Source of the DNA: Streptomyces sp. NBC_01445
GTDB lineage: Bacteria; Actinomycetota; Actinomycetes; Streptomycetales; Streptomycetaceae
Reading direction: 5' to 3'
DNA length: 64,000 nucleotides
Assembly (NCBI RefSeq): GCF_035918235.1
Contig: NZ_CP109485.1
Location: 2,914,001 to 2,978,000, forward strand
The notes beneath the pieces are model-generated. The model saw only the letters and a program-made list of their open reading frames with translations, ran no database searches and was not told the origin of the DNA. This document shows, in pieces, positions 1 to 8,520 of this stretch; position 1 is the stretch's first letter, and the number at the start of each line of letters is the position of its first letter. Made by a program: the position numbers and the translations under genes.

Positions 1-595
1 AGAGTTTCTCCGCGGACCCGAACGGCACGGCGGCGACGACGAGTTCACGGTCGTCGAAGGTGAGCCCGAACAGGTGCAGGGGCGGTACGTCGCGTCCGTT
101 GAAGCCGCCCGTCAGGTCGCGGGCGTTGAAGAGCACGTGCTGGCCGATGAAGATCAGGGCGAGGGTGGCGATGCCGAGGTAGGCGCCGCGCAGACGGCCC
201 GCGATGGGGCTGAAGACGCCGCCCGCGACCCCGGCGACGAGGACCGCGAGGACGGCCGCGAGCCAGGTCGGCAGCCCGAGCCCGGTCAGGCCGTCGGCTC
301 CGTCACCGTCTCCGGCGAACACGCAGTACCCGTACGCCCCCACGGCCAGGAAGAACGCGTGGCCCATGGAGAGCTGGCCGGTCGCGCCGGTGAGGAGGTT
401 GAGGCCGGTCGCGCCGATCGCGGCCGCCATCGCGAACAGGCCCGCCTGGAGCCAGAACCGGTCGACGTAGAAGGGCAGGGCGAGCAGGAGGACCGCCCCC
501 GCGGCCCACACGTAGGTGCGGCGGCGGGCCAGGAACGCGGGCCGGCGGACGGACCTGCGCGCGGGCTGCTCGGTGCGGGTGACGGCCTCAGACAC
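1..595 (-). CDS. livM: Branched-chain amino acid/amide ABC transporter permease LivM (3'-truncated by window edge)
   Basis: This is one of the two membrane subunits of a LivFGHM-type importer for branched-chain amino acids or related amides. The visible 198 residues start at a GTG (593-595). They show a basic cytoplasmic N-terminus, a first membrane segment near residues 30-45, then the LivM hallmark stretch with GLNLLTGATGQLSMGHA and GRLRGAYLGIATLAL. The start overlaps the livH stop by 8 bases, so translation is probably coupled. The C-terminus lies beyond position 1. No periplasmic binding protein gene is visible; it could lie beyond the edge. The true substrate cannot be read from the permease alone; urea and short amides are carried by close relatives. 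Confidence 0.9.
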   Translation of the reverse strand, partial: MSEAVTRTEQPARRSVRRPAFLARRRTYVWAAGAVLLLALPFYVDRFWLQAGLFAMAAAIGATGLNLLTGATGQLSMGHAFFLAVGAYGYCVFAGDGDGADGLTGLGLPTWLAAVLAVLVAGVAGGVFSPIAGRLRGAYLGIATLALIFIGQHVLFNARDLTGGFNGRDVPPLHLFGLTFDDRELVVAAVPFGSAEKL

Positions 596-1478
596 GGGCG
601 GGCTCCTTCGTGCCGAAGAGGCCGGCGGGCCTGATGAGCAGGATGGCGGTCATCACGAGATAGGGCGCGACATCGCCCAGCCCGCGCCCCATGAAGGAGA
701 GTTCGCTCTGGTAGCCGGTGGCCATGGACTCGGTCACACCCACGAGGAGGCCACCGACCAGTGCGCCGGTGGTGGAGTCGAGGCCGCCGAGTATCGCGGC
801 GGGGAACGCCTTGAGGGCGGCGAGCGACGTGGCGCGTTCCAGGCCGGGGGTCGGGAAGACGGTGAGGAAGAGCGCGGCCACGGCCGCGAGTCCCCCGGCC
901 ACGGCCCAGGCGCCGAGCGAGACCCTGCCCAGGCGTACGCCCATCAGCGCGGCGGTCTCCTGGCTCTCGGCGGCGGCGCGCATCACGACGCCCCACGACG
1001 TGTACCGGAACGCCAGCAGGAAGACCGTGATCAGGAGCGCGGCGACCACGAACGCGGCGATCCGCGTGTGGGCGACGGAGACCTGGCCGACGGTGAGCAC
1101 GTCGTCGCCCCACGGGTCGCCGAGGGAGAGGACGTCGGTGCCGAGGCGGCGCGTCAGCTCCGTGGTGAGCAGGATGTCGACGCCGATGGTGACGATGGCG
1201 AGGACGGCGTGGTCGGAGCCCCGGTAGCGGCGCATCACGAGGAACTCCACCGCGGCGCCCACGACGGCGGCGCCCGCGATCCCGGCGAGCAGCGCGGGCC
1301 AGAACCCGAGGCTCTCGTGCAGCGACGCGGTGATGTATCCGCCGGCGAGGAGCAGCGAGGCGTGCGCGAAGTTCACCACTTCGGTGGCGCGGAAGATGAC
1401 GACGAAGCCGAGGGCGATCAGGGCGTAGACGGCTCCCAACGAGACACCGTTGAGGAGGAGTTCGACGAAGGTGCTCAC
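588..1478 (-). CDS. livH: Branched-chain amino acid/amide ABC transporter permease LivH
   Basis: This is the partner membrane subunit of LivM, 296 residues, the usual LivH length. It opens with the conserved LivH N-terminus (LLNGVSLGAVYALIALG, about residues 7-23) and FRATEVVNFAH, and carries several hydrophobic segments. The Gly-rich AILGGLDSTTGALVGGLL near the C-terminus corresponds to the conserved cytoplasmic loop of the family. I chose the GTG at 1476-1478 because it gives the family N-terminus and overlaps the livG stop by four bases. Order in the transcript is livF, livG, livH, livM, all overlapping. Confidence 0.93.
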   Translation of the reverse strand: MSTFVELLLNGVSLGAVYALIALGFVVIFRATEVVNFAHASLLLAGGYITASLHESLGFWPALLAGIAGAAVVGAAVEFLVMRRYRGSDHAVLAIVTIGVDILLTTELTRRLGTDVLSLGDPWGDDVLTVGQVSVAHTRIAAFVVAALLITVFLLAFRYTSWGVVMRAAAESQETAALMGVRLGRVSLGAWAVAGGLAAVAALFLTVFPTPGLERATSLAALKAFPAAILGGLDSTTGALVGGLLVGVTESMATGYQSELSFMGRGLGDVAPYLVMTAILLIRPAGLFGTKEPARV

Positions 1479-2326
1479 GACGCGGTTCCCTCTCCCAGGT
1501 AGGCACGGACGACGGCGGGGTCGTTCTGTACGTCGTCCGGGGTGCCGTCGGCGATGAGCCGGCCGAAGTCGAGCACGGTCACGGCGTCGGCGAGCCGCAT
1601 CACCACCCCCATGTCGTGTTCCACCAGGACGATCGAGATGCCGAGGCTGTCGCGGACCCCGGCGATGACACCGGCGGTACGGGCGCGCTCCCGCGCGGTC
1701 ATCCCGGCGACGGGCTCGTCGAGCAGCAGGAGGCGCGGCTCCATGCACAGGGCGCGGGCCAGTTCGGCGAGCTTCTGCTGCCCGTACGGCAATGAGCCTG
1801 CGGGGCTGGCGAGTTGGTGCTCGATGCCGACGAACGCGGCGATCTCTCTGACGCGTTCGCGGTGCCTGCGCTCCTCGCGGGCGGCGGCGGGCAGCCGCAG
1901 GCCGGCGGCCAGGAACCCGGCGCTGGTCAGCCGGTGCCGGCCTAGCATCAGGCAGTCCTCGACGGTGTCGCGGGGCGGCAGCGCGAGGTTCTGGAAGATC
2001 CGGGCGACGCCGAGGCCGGCGATGCGGTGGGCGGACATCCCGGTGAGCTCGTGCTCGCCGAAGCGGACGCTGCCGGCGGTGGCGCGGTAGACACCGGACA
2101 GCACGTTGAAACAGGTCGACTTCCCAGCGCCGTTGGGCCCGATGAGGGCGTGGACGGTACCGGGGCGGACGGTGAAGCCGACGGCGTCGAGGGCGGTGAG
2201 GCCCGAGAAGCGGACGGTGAGGTCGCGGACGTGGAGGGGCGGGATGTCGGGCGTGCCGGGGGCGGGCCGCGCGTCGATCGGGTTCCGGCCCGACTCCTGC
2301 TGCATCCGTGCGGGCTCCGGGGTCAT
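1475..2326 (-). CDS. livG: Branched-chain amino acid/amide ABC transporter ATP-binding protein LivG
   Basis: This is the first of two nucleotide-binding subunits of the Liv importer, 283 residues. Walker A (GPNGAGKST) is near residues 63-71. The signature is the LivG variant LPYGQQKLAE, and Walker B is LLLLDEPVAGM followed by the H-loop in VLVEHDMGVVM. An N-terminal extension of about 30 residues is unremarkable. The ATG overlaps the livF stop by four bases and its own stop overlaps the livH start, so the operon is tightly coupled. Confidence 0.93.
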   Translation of the reverse strand: MTPEPARMQQESGRNPIDARPAPGTPDIPPLHVRDLTVRFSGLTALDAVGFTVRPGTVHALIGPNGAGKSTCFNVLSGVYRATAGSVRFGEHELTGMSAHRIAGLGVARIFQNLALPPRDTVEDCLMLGRHRLTSAGFLAAGLRLPAAAREERRHRERVREIAAFVGIEHQLASPAGSLPYGQQKLAELARALCMEPRLLLLDEPVAGMTARERARTAGVIAGVRDSLGISIVLVEHDMGVVMRLADAVTVLDFGRLIADGTPDDVQNDPAVVRAYLGEGTAS

Positions 2327-3135
2327 CGCGGGCCTCCCCAGCGGGGCAGGGACGGGAGCGTCTCGGCGCCGCGGGTCGCGTCGGCGGCCGCCGTCTCGTC
2401 CACGACCCCCAGGTAGCGGCGGCGGATCTCGTCGGACGCGGCGAGGTCCGCCGCCGGGCCCTCGACCGCGACCTCTCCGACGTCGAGGACGTATGCCTGC
2501 GAGGCGAGGCGGAGCGCGAGGGCCGCGTTCTGCTCGACGAGCAGGACCGAGGTGCCCTGCGCGTTGATCTCCAGGACCGTCTCGGCGATCCGCGCGGCCA
2601 TCAACGGCGCGAGGCCCAGGGACGGTTCGTCCAGGAGCAGCAGGCGCGGCGAGGCCATCAGGGCCCTGCCCACGGCCAGCATCTGCTGCTCCCCGCCGGA
2701 CAGGAGCCCCGCGCGCTGGGCTGCGCGGTCGGCGAGGACCGGGAACAGTTCGTGGACGCGGCGCAGGGCGGTCGCCTTCGCGGCCCGGGAACCGGCGGAG
2801 CCGAGCGCCCCCGCGCGCAGGTTGTCGGCCACGGTCATTCGGGCGAACACCCGCCTGCCCTCCGGGACTTGGGCGATTCCGGCGGCGACGACCCGGTCCG
2901 GGGCGAGCCCGTCCAGGGGCCGGCCGCAAAAGCGGATCGTGCCCGCGGTGACCGCGCCGCGCTGGAAGCCGAGGGTGCGCGAAATCGCCCTCAGGAGCGT
3001 CGACTTGCCGGCTCCGTTGTTCCCGAGCACCGCGACGACGGCGCCCTCGGGCACATACAGGGACACGTCGCGCAGGGCGCGTACGGGCCCGTAGCCGACG
3101 GACACGCCGTCGACGACCAGTCCGGAATCTGCCAC
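2323..3135 (-). CDS. livF: Branched-chain amino acid/amide ABC transporter ATP-binding protein LivF
   Basis: This is the second ATPase of the Liv importer and the first gene of the visible operon, 270 residues. Walker A (GNNGAGKST) lies near residues 38-46, the signature is LSGGEQQML and Walker B is LLLLDEPSLGL. LLVEQNAALALRLA is typical of LivF H-loops. The C-terminal 30 residues are low-complexity. The region upstream (3136-3418) is shared with the divergent PucR-type regulator, which is a plausible controller of this operon. Confidence 0.93.
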   Translation of the reverse strand: MADSGLVVDGVSVGYGPVRALRDVSLYVPEGAVVAVLGNNGAGKSTLLRAISRTLGFQRGAVTAGTIRFCGRPLDGLAPDRVVAAGIAQVPEGRRVFARMTVADNLRAGALGSAGSRAAKATALRRVHELFPVLADRAAQRAGLLSGGEQQMLAVGRALMASPRLLLLDEPSLGLAPLMAARIAETVLEINAQGTSVLLVEQNAALALRLASQAYVLDVGEVAVEGPAADLAASDEIRRRYLGVVDETAAADATRGAETLPSLPRWGGPR

Positions 3136-3300
3136 CCGTACCCCCTAGGTGCCGTGTCTCAGGTGCCGCCGCTCAGGTGCCGCCGCTCGCCACATGGAGC
3201 GGGCCGGTGCGCCGCGTGGCGCTCACCCCAGCACCGCCGGGGCGGCCCGTCCACGGGCCGCGGGCGAATCGCTGCGGGTGACCAGCGCTCACCGGCGTCG

Positions 3301-3370
3301 GTTGTGCACGGGCACAACACCCCGCGTCAGGGGCCTGCCGGGCGCGGCCGTGCGGTGACATCCTCCGCAC
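3301..3370. promoter_or_regulatory. Dyads between livF and the PucR-type gene (candidate operators)
   Basis: Two inverted repeats lie in the 283-base divergent intergenic region. The first has perfect arms GTTGTGC (3301-3307) and GCACAAC (3312-3318) around a 4-base centre. The second has arms GTGCGG (3350-3355) and CCGCAC (3365-3370), 48 bases before the regulator start. Either could bind the neighbouring PucR-type protein; this is inference from position and symmetry. Confidence 0.35.
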
Positions 3371-3418
3371 GGGACCACCTCGCGACGCCCTTGCCGCGGT
3401 GGACCGTGGGGAGGGGCG

Positions 3419-4618
3419 ATGAGCAGGCGCAGGCCTCGCACCGGCCAGGACTGGAGACTTCTGAGGGAGACGTGCACGGAGTTGCTGGAGCGGGTGCCGG
3501 AACTGGTGGACGAGCATCTGCGCCAGCTCTCCGCGTACTCGGAGGTGTACGGGCGGGTGCTGCCGTACGACGTCCAGTGGCGCGAGGCCGAGGAGGCGAT
3601 GCGCATCGGCATCGAGACGATCGTCGCCCCGCGCACGACGCCCCGGCGGGACCTGGAGTACGCGGAGGAGTCGGGCCGGCGCCGGGCCGGTCAGGGGCTG
3701 CCGGTCGACCTGCTCGTGCACGCGTACCGCAACGCGGGCTATCTGGTGTGGGACGCGCTGCTCGAGAGCCCCGCCGGGCAGGACCCGGAGAAGCTGGCCG
3801 TGCTCATGCGGTCGGCGACGATGGTGTGGGCGGCGGTGGACGCGCAGGCCGCGGCGGCGGCCGAGGCGTACCGCGCTACCGAGATGGAGCTGCGGCGGCG
3901 CACGGACGAGCAGTTGCAGGCGCTCCTCGACGCGCTCCTCGAGGGCAGGCCCGCGCCGGGCCTGGCGGCGCGGGCCGCCGCCGGCCTCGATCTGCCGGAG
4001 CATGGCCCGTACGCGGTGGTGGTGCTGCGCGTCGACCGGCGCGACGGGCGCGAGGCGTTCCACCGGCGGATCCAGAACCCGGGCTTCCGGTTCATCTGGC
4101 GGATGCGGACGGACTGCGAGGTCGGTGTGGTCGCGCTCGGCAGCGGCGAGGGGCTGGACGAGCTGACGGCGCTCCTTGACGGGCGGTGCCCGGGGCCCGG
4201 CGGGGTCAGCCCCGTGGTGGCCGGGCTCGCGGAACTGGGGCACGCGCGGCGCCTGGCCGAACTCGCCCTGCGCACCTGCCCGCCGGACGCGACCGGGATC
4301 GTCCGGCTCGACCGGCGCATGCCGACGGCCCTGGTGGTCAGCCAGCCCGAGCTTGCGGGCCGCCTGGTCACGGACGTGTTCGGCGAGGTTCTCGCGCTGG
4401 AGCCGGGCGACCGGGCGGTGCTGCTCGAAACGCTCGACGCGTGGCTGTCCTGCGAGGGCTCGGCGGGCCGGGCGGCGGGCCGTCTCTACTGCCACCGCAA
4501 CACGGTCTTCAACCGGCTGCGCCGCCTCGAACAGCTGACGTCCAGGTCACTGTCCCGGCCGCGCGACCTGATGGAGATGACCCTGGCCCTCGACGCCTAC
4601 CGGCTCTCGCCGGGGTGA
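3419..4618 (+). CDS. PucR-family transcriptional regulator (C-terminal PucR/CdaR-type HTH)
   Basis: This is a 399-residue regulator with a helical N-terminal sensor-like region, a central GGDEF-like/CdaR-type region and a C-terminal PucR HTH. The HTH is recognisable from residues of about 345-385: GRAAGRLYCHRNTVFNRLRR followed by LEQLTSRSL, the typical YCHRNTV...RLRRLE pattern. It is divergent from livFGHM, with dyad sequences between them, so it probably senses a nitrogen compound and controls that importer. It has no membrane segment and should be cytoplasmic. The ligand is unknown. The second PucR protein in this window (32490-34034) has a different N-terminal domain and is not a recent copy. 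Confidence 0.85.
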   Translation: MSRRRPRTGQDWRLLRETCTELLERVPELVDEHLRQLSAYSEVYGRVLPYDVQWREAEEAMRIGIETIVAPRTTPRRDLEYAEESGRRRAGQGLPVDLLVHAYRNAGYLVWDALLESPAGQDPEKLAVLMRSATMVWAAVDAQAAAAAEAYRATEMELRRRTDEQLQALLDALLEGRPAPGLAARAAAGLDLPEHGPYAVVVLRVDRRDGREAFHRRIQNPGFRFIWRMRTDCEVGVVALGSGEGLDELTALLDGRCPGPGGVSPVVAGLAELGHARRLAELALRTCPPDATGIVRLDRRMPTALVVSQPELAGRLVTDVFGEVLALEPGDRAVLLETLDAWLSCEGSAGRAAGRLYCHRNTVFNRLRRLEQLTSRSLSRPRDLMEMTLALDAYRLSPG

Positions 4619-4648
4619 GGACCAGCCCTCACCCCGGCGCGCGTCGGG

Positions 4649-5800
4649 TCACACCAGGAAATCGCGGGCGATCCGCTCCGCCACGGTCTCCAGGATCGGG
4701 CCTGCCTCGGCGATGCAGCGGGCCACGTCCGGCTCCACGTCCGTGAGGGCGTAGGCGCGGCGGATGCCCGCGCGGCCCAGGGCCTCCGGGGGAAGGGCGA
4801 GGCGGCCGCAGACCGCCACGACCTCGACGCCCGCCGCGCGGGCCGCCGCGGCGACGCCCGCCGGGGCCTTGCCGTGGAGCGTCTGCTCGTCGAGGGAACC
4901 CTCGCCCGTGATGACGAGGGTGGCGCGGGCGAGCGCGGGCGCGAAGCCGAGGACGTCGAGCATGACCTCGATGCCGGCCCGGAAGCCCGCTCCCAGGCCG
5001 ACGAGGGCGCCGTAGCCGATGCCGCCGGCGGCTCCGGCGCCGGGCGATTCGGCGCATTCGAGTGCCTTCGGGCCGATCGACTTGGCCAGGACCCGCGCGA
5101 AGTGGGCCAGCGCCGCGTCCAGGTCGGCGACGTCGTCCGACGTCGCGCCCTTCTGCGGGCCGTACACCGCGGGCGCGCCCTTCGGGCCGGTCAGCGGGTT
5201 GTCGACGTCGCTGGCGAGGACGATCTCCACGTCGGCCAGGCGCGGGTCGAGCCCCGAGAGGTCGGCCGTGGCCAGGTCGGCGAGGGGCCCGCCGCCCGGG
5301 CCGACGGGCTTGCCGTCCGCGTCCAGGAAGCGTGCGCCGAGCGCGGCCAGCATTCCGGCGCCGCCGTCGGTCGTGGCGCTGCCGCCCACGCCGAAGACGA
5401 TGGAGCGGGCGCCCGCGTCGAGCGCCGCGGCGAGCAGTTCGCCGGACCCGTACGTGGTCGAGGTCAGCGGCGCGAAGACGCCTTCGGGCAGCAGCTGGAG
5501 CCCGGACGCCTCGGCCATCTCGACGACGGCCGTGCCGTCCCGCAGGGCGTACGCCGCCGTGACCTCGTCACCGAGCGGCCCCGTGACCCGGACCTCGCGG
5601 CGCTCGAAACCGGCCGCCACGGCCGCGGCCACCGTGCCGTCCCCGCCGTCCGCGACGGGCACGGACTCGACCGTCACCCCGGGCGCGATCCGCCGCAGGC
5701 CGGCCGTGACCCGCTCCGCGACCTGCACGGCCGTGAGCGAGCCCTTGAACTTGTCCGCGGCGATGAGCACGTGCTCCGCCGTCACTCCAGCGTCCGCCAC
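4649..5800 (-). CDS. Glycerate kinase (type I, GarK/GlxK family)
   Basis: This enzyme phosphorylates glycerate with ATP, normally giving 2-phosphoglycerate in this family, and links glyoxylate/allantoin or glucarate breakdown to glycolysis. Its 383 residues match the usual family length. Recognisable blocks are ADKFKGSLTA near the N-terminus, VADGGDGT near residue 47, the Gly-rich IVFGVGGSATTDGGAGML, and VITGEGSLDEQTLHGKAP near the C-terminus. The GTG at 5798-5800 was chosen because AAGGGG precedes it by about eight bases and longer versions add non-family sequence. It is a single gene with no clear operon partner. A link to purine or glyoxylate metabolism is only suggested by the PucR neighbour. 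Confidence 0.93.
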   Translation of the reverse strand: MADAGVTAEHVLIAADKFKGSLTAVQVAERVTAGLRRIAPGVTVESVPVADGGDGTVAAAVAAGFERREVRVTGPLGDEVTAAYALRDGTAVVEMAEASGLQLLPEGVFAPLTSTTYGSGELLAAALDAGARSIVFGVGGSATTDGGAGMLAALGARFLDADGKPVGPGGGPLADLATADLSGLDPRLADVEIVLASDVDNPLTGPKGAPAVYGPQKGATSDDVADLDAALAHFARVLAKSIGPKALECAESPGAGAAGGIGYGALVGLGAGFRAGIEVMLDVLGFAPALARATLVITGEGSLDEQTLHGKAPAGVAAAARAAGVEVVAVCGRLALPPEALGRAGIRRAYALTDVEPDVARCIAEAGPILETVAERIARDFLV

Positions 5801-5955
5801 CTTGCATTCCCCTTGCTTTCGCGCCTTGCTCGCGCAAGGCAGTCGCGCCGCTGCGACCTTAACCGGAGGTGGGGGCCGCTGCCCATGGCTGTCCGGTCCG
5901 CGAAACGGCGCTCCCGGACAATAAGTCCCGCTATACATACTCAAACCGGGGCACC

Positions 5956-7122
5956 ATGAGCGCGGAAATGATCGATCAGCCGGGCGCGGTGCCGGACGAT
6001 CCGACGCACGGCCCGGAACGCCTCGCCCCACCGCGGCCCCTCATCGGGTACACCAAAGACATGACCCCAGTGGGCAGCGACCTCCAGGACCGGGTGCTCG
6101 GCGGCTGGCTCGGCCGGATCGCGGGCAACATGCTCGGCAAGCCGGTGGAACAGGGCGAGCACTGGACCCGGGCGCGCATCGACAGCTATCTGCGGCGGGC
6201 CGCCGCCCTGCCGCTCACCGACTATCTGCCCGAACCCGCCGACGAGTCCGACGGCCTCGCGCTGCGCCCCGAGTGGCGGCGGTGCGTACGCGGACGGATC
6301 CACGGCAGCTGCCGGGACGACGACGTGGACTACGCGATCCTCGGCCTGCACCTCCTGGAGACGCACGGCTTCGCCTTCTCCACGGAACAGGTGGGTGATC
6401 TGTGGCTGATGAGGCTGCCGTATCTGCAGACGTTCACCGCGGAGCGGGCGGCGTACCGCAATCTCGCGAACGGGCTGAAGCCGCCGCTCACGGCGACGTT
6501 CGACAATCCGTACCAGGAGTGGATCGGCGCGCTGATCCGTGCCGACATCTTCGGCTGGACCTGTCCGGGCGACCCGCACCGCGCCGCCTCCCTCGCGCGC
6601 CGCGACGCGGTCCTGTCCCATACGGGCAACGGCGTGTACGGCGCGATGTGGGCGGCGGCGCTCGTCGCGGCGGCGTTCACGGCGCCGGGCCCGCGCGCCG
6701 CGCTCGACACCGCACTCACCGTGATCCCGGCGAGCAGCCGACTTGCCCGTACGGTGCGCCGCACTGCCACGCTCCACGAGTCGCGGCTGAGCTGGGAGGA
6801 GACGCTCGCGACGCTGGAGGAGGAGACGGCCGGGCTCGGCTGGATCCACACGGTCCCGAACGCGGCCGTCATCACGGCCGGGCTCCTGTACGGCGACGGG
6901 GACTTCACCCGCACCCTCGCGCTCACGGTGCGCGGCGGCCTGGACACCGACTCGAACGGCGCGACGGCCGGGTCCGTGGCCGGTGTGCTGTGCGGGGCTG
7001 CGGCGATCCCGGCGCAGTGGAAGGACCCGCTGGAGGACCGGGTGCGCAGCGCGGTGTTCGGGTTCGACGGCGCGCGGATCAGCGAACTCGCGGCACGTAC
7101 GGTCGAATTGGCCGAGGCCTGA
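5956..7122 (+). CDS. ADP-ribosylglycohydrolase family protein (DraG-like)
   Basis: This is a 388-residue member of the DraG/ARH fold, enzymes that remove ADP-ribose from proteins or small molecules using two Mg ions. The N-terminal family block GGWLGRIAGNMLGKPVE (about 49-65), the acidic metal-binding block DDDVD (121-125) and the C-terminal block GGLDTDSNGATAG (327-339) are all present and correctly ordered. A poorly conserved 45-residue head precedes the domain. The ATG at 5956 follows a GGGGC-type ribosome site; a longer in-frame version exists but adds unusual sequence. It is followed on the same strand by a Nudix hydrolase and a sirtuin, all connected with NAD and ADP-ribose. The substrate cannot be told; an ADP-ribosyl-protein hydrolase and an ADP-ribose-derivative hydrolase are both possible. 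Confidence 0.88.
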   Translation: MSAEMIDQPGAVPDDPTHGPERLAPPRPLIGYTKDMTPVGSDLQDRVLGGWLGRIAGNMLGKPVEQGEHWTRARIDSYLRRAAALPLTDYLPEPADESDGLALRPEWRRCVRGRIHGSCRDDDVDYAILGLHLLETHGFAFSTEQVGDLWLMRLPYLQTFTAERAAYRNLANGLKPPLTATFDNPYQEWIGALIRADIFGWTCPGDPHRAASLARRDAVLSHTGNGVYGAMWAAALVAAAFTAPGPRAALDTALTVIPASSRLARTVRRTATLHESRLSWEETLATLEEETAGLGWIHTVPNAAVITAGLLYGDGDFTRTLALTVRGGLDTDSNGATAGSVAGVLCGAAAIPAQWKDPLEDRVRSAVFGFDGARISELAARTVELAEA

Positions 7123-7154
7123 TCCGGCGGCCACGGGCCCCGGCACACGGTCGT

Positions 7155-7166
7155 TAGGCTTCCCTC
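7155..7166 (+). promoter_or_regulatory. Candidate -10 element (TAGGCT) of a leaderless promoter for the Nudix gene
   Basis: TAGGCT at 7155-7160 sits six bases before the ATG and no ribosome site is present. This is the common arrangement of leaderless actinomycete mRNAs. No clear -35 is visible. Confidence 0.4.
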
Positions 7167-7664
7167 ATGACTGCCTCTGCCGAGTTCGCCGCGTACATCG
7201 CGGGCCTCCCCCGCGTCCTGTGCGGCGCCGCCGCACTCTTCCGTGACTCCGAGGGGCGCGTGCTGCTCGTCGAGCCGAACTACCGCGACGGGTGGGCGCT
7301 GCCGGGCGGCACCGTCGAGTCCGACACCGGGGAGACCCCGCGCCAGGGCGCCCGGCGCGAGACCGCCGAGGAGATCGGCCTCGACGTGGAGCTCGGCCGG
7401 CTGCTCGCGGTCGACTGGGTGTCCGGCACGGCCGCGCGTCCGCCGCTCGTGGCCTATCTGTACGACGGCGGGGTCCTGGACGAGGACCGCTTCAAGGCGA
7501 TCAAGCTCCAGGAGGAGGAACTGCTCTCCTGGCGCCTCGTGGACGGGCCCGACCTGCCGGAGTATCTGCCGGGCTCACTCGGCCGCCGCGTCCTCACAGC
7601 CCTCGACGTCCTCACGCGGGGCGAAGGAACGGCCGAACTGGAGGACGGCAACCGCGTGAGCTGA
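7167..7664 (+). CDS. Nudix hydrolase
   Basis: This is a 165-residue hydrolase of nucleoside diphosphates linked to another moiety. The Nudix box spans about residues 48-72 and ends in the canonical RETAEEIGL. Its first half (GGTVESDTGETP) carries one residue more between the Gly and the first Glu than the consensus G-x5-E, an unusual but probably tolerated loop extension. The gene is 44 bases downstream of the ADP-ribosylglycohydrolase and 69 bases upstream of the sirtuin. ADP-ribose is therefore a reasonable substrate guess, but the sequence does not prove it. It appears leaderless. Confidence 0.9.
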   Translation: MTASAEFAAYIAGLPRVLCGAAALFRDSEGRVLLVEPNYRDGWALPGGTVESDTGETPRQGARRETAEEIGLDVELGRLLAVDWVSGTAARPPLVAYLYDGGVLDEDRFKAIKLQEEELLSWRLVDGPDLPEYLPGSLGRRVLTALDVLTRGEGTAELEDGNRVS

Positions 7665-7720
7665 CCCGGCCCGGTGCGACGCGCGCCGATATCGCCTCGC
7701 GGTCCGCCCGGAGGGGCGCC

Positions 7721-7733
7721 TACCCTCGGCGGC
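7721..7733 (+). promoter_or_regulatory. Candidate -10 element (TACCCT) of a leaderless promoter for the sirtuin gene
   Basis: TACCCT at 7721-7726 lies seven bases before the ATG at 7734 and there is no purine-rich ribosome site. This suggests that the sirtuin has its own leaderless transcript besides any read-through from the Nudix gene. Confidence 0.35.
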
Positions 7734-8471
7734 ATGAGCACGCAGCCTCTCGTCGCGATTCTCAGTGGTGCAGGCATCTCCACGGACTCCGGGATCCCGG
7801 ACTACCGCGGGCCGAACGGTCTGTGGCGGCGCGACCCGGAGGCGGAGAAGCTCGTCACGTACGAGTACTACATGGGCGATCCCGAGATCCGGCGCCGGTC
7901 GTGGCAGATGCGGCGGAAGAACCGGACCCTTGCCGCCGAGCCGAACGGCGCGCACCGGGCCGTCGCCGATCTGGAGCGGGCCGGTGTGCCCGTGCGGGTG
8001 ATCACGCAGAACGTGGACGGGCTGCACCAGCTCGCCGGGATGCCCGCCCGCAAGGTCCTCGAACTGCACGGCTCCGCACGGAGTTTCGTGTGTACCGGCT
8101 GTCATGCGCGTGGGCCCATGGAGGACGCCCTCGCCCGGGTCGAGGCTGGGGAAGACGATCCGCCGTGCCTGGAGTGCGGGGGGATCCTCAAGTCGGCGAC
8201 CGTGATGTTCGGGGAGCGGCTCGATCCGGTGGTGCTTGGTGAGGCCGTCGCGATCACCAAGGCGTGTCAGGTGTTCGTCGCCGTGGGGAGCAGCCTTCAG
8301 GTGCAGCCCGCCGCCGGGCTCGCCGGTGTTGCCGCGGATCATGGGGCACGGCTCGTCATCGTCAACGCCGAGGCGACGCCGTACGACGAATTGGCCGACG
8401 AAGTCATCCGCGAACCCATCGGCACCGCGCTGCCGAAGCTGCTGCGCCGACTCGGCATGGCGCACCCCTAG
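7734..8471 (+). CDS. NAD-dependent protein deacylase, Sir2 family (sirtuin)
   Basis: This enzyme removes acyl groups from lysines with NAD, releasing nicotinamide and O-acyl-ADP-ribose. Its 245 residues are typical of a compact bacterial sirtuin. The NAD-binding GAGIS is at residues 12-16, TQNVDGLHQ at 91-99 and the catalytic His at about 112 (LELHG). The zinc site has four cysteines at about 120, 123, 145 and 148 (CTGC and CLEC), and GSSLQVQPA and VNAEAT follow. The start at 7734 gives the standard sirtuin N-terminus. A decayed second copy of its C-terminal half lies at 12265-12617. It neighbours other ADP-ribose-related genes. Confidence 0.93.
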   Translation: MSTQPLVAILSGAGISTDSGIPDYRGPNGLWRRDPEAEKLVTYEYYMGDPEIRRRSWQMRRKNRTLAAEPNGAHRAVADLERAGVPVRVITQNVDGLHQLAGMPARKVLELHGSARSFVCTGCHARGPMEDALARVEAGEDDPPCLECGGILKSATVMFGERLDPVVLGEAVAITKACQVFVAVGSSLQVQPAAGLAGVAADHGARLVIVNAEATPYDELADEVIREPIGTALPKLLRRLGMAHP

Positions 8472-8520
8472 GGCCAGTCCGGCGGACCCCGCGACGCCGA
8501 GCTGATCCGCCGGACAGGCC

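Noticed and set aside
2308..4179. Long plus-strand open frame (about 620 codons) opposite livF and through the PucR gene
   Set aside because: It follows the complement of real codons in GC-rich DNA, has Arg/Gly/Ala-rich nonsense composition and crosses two well-supported genes.
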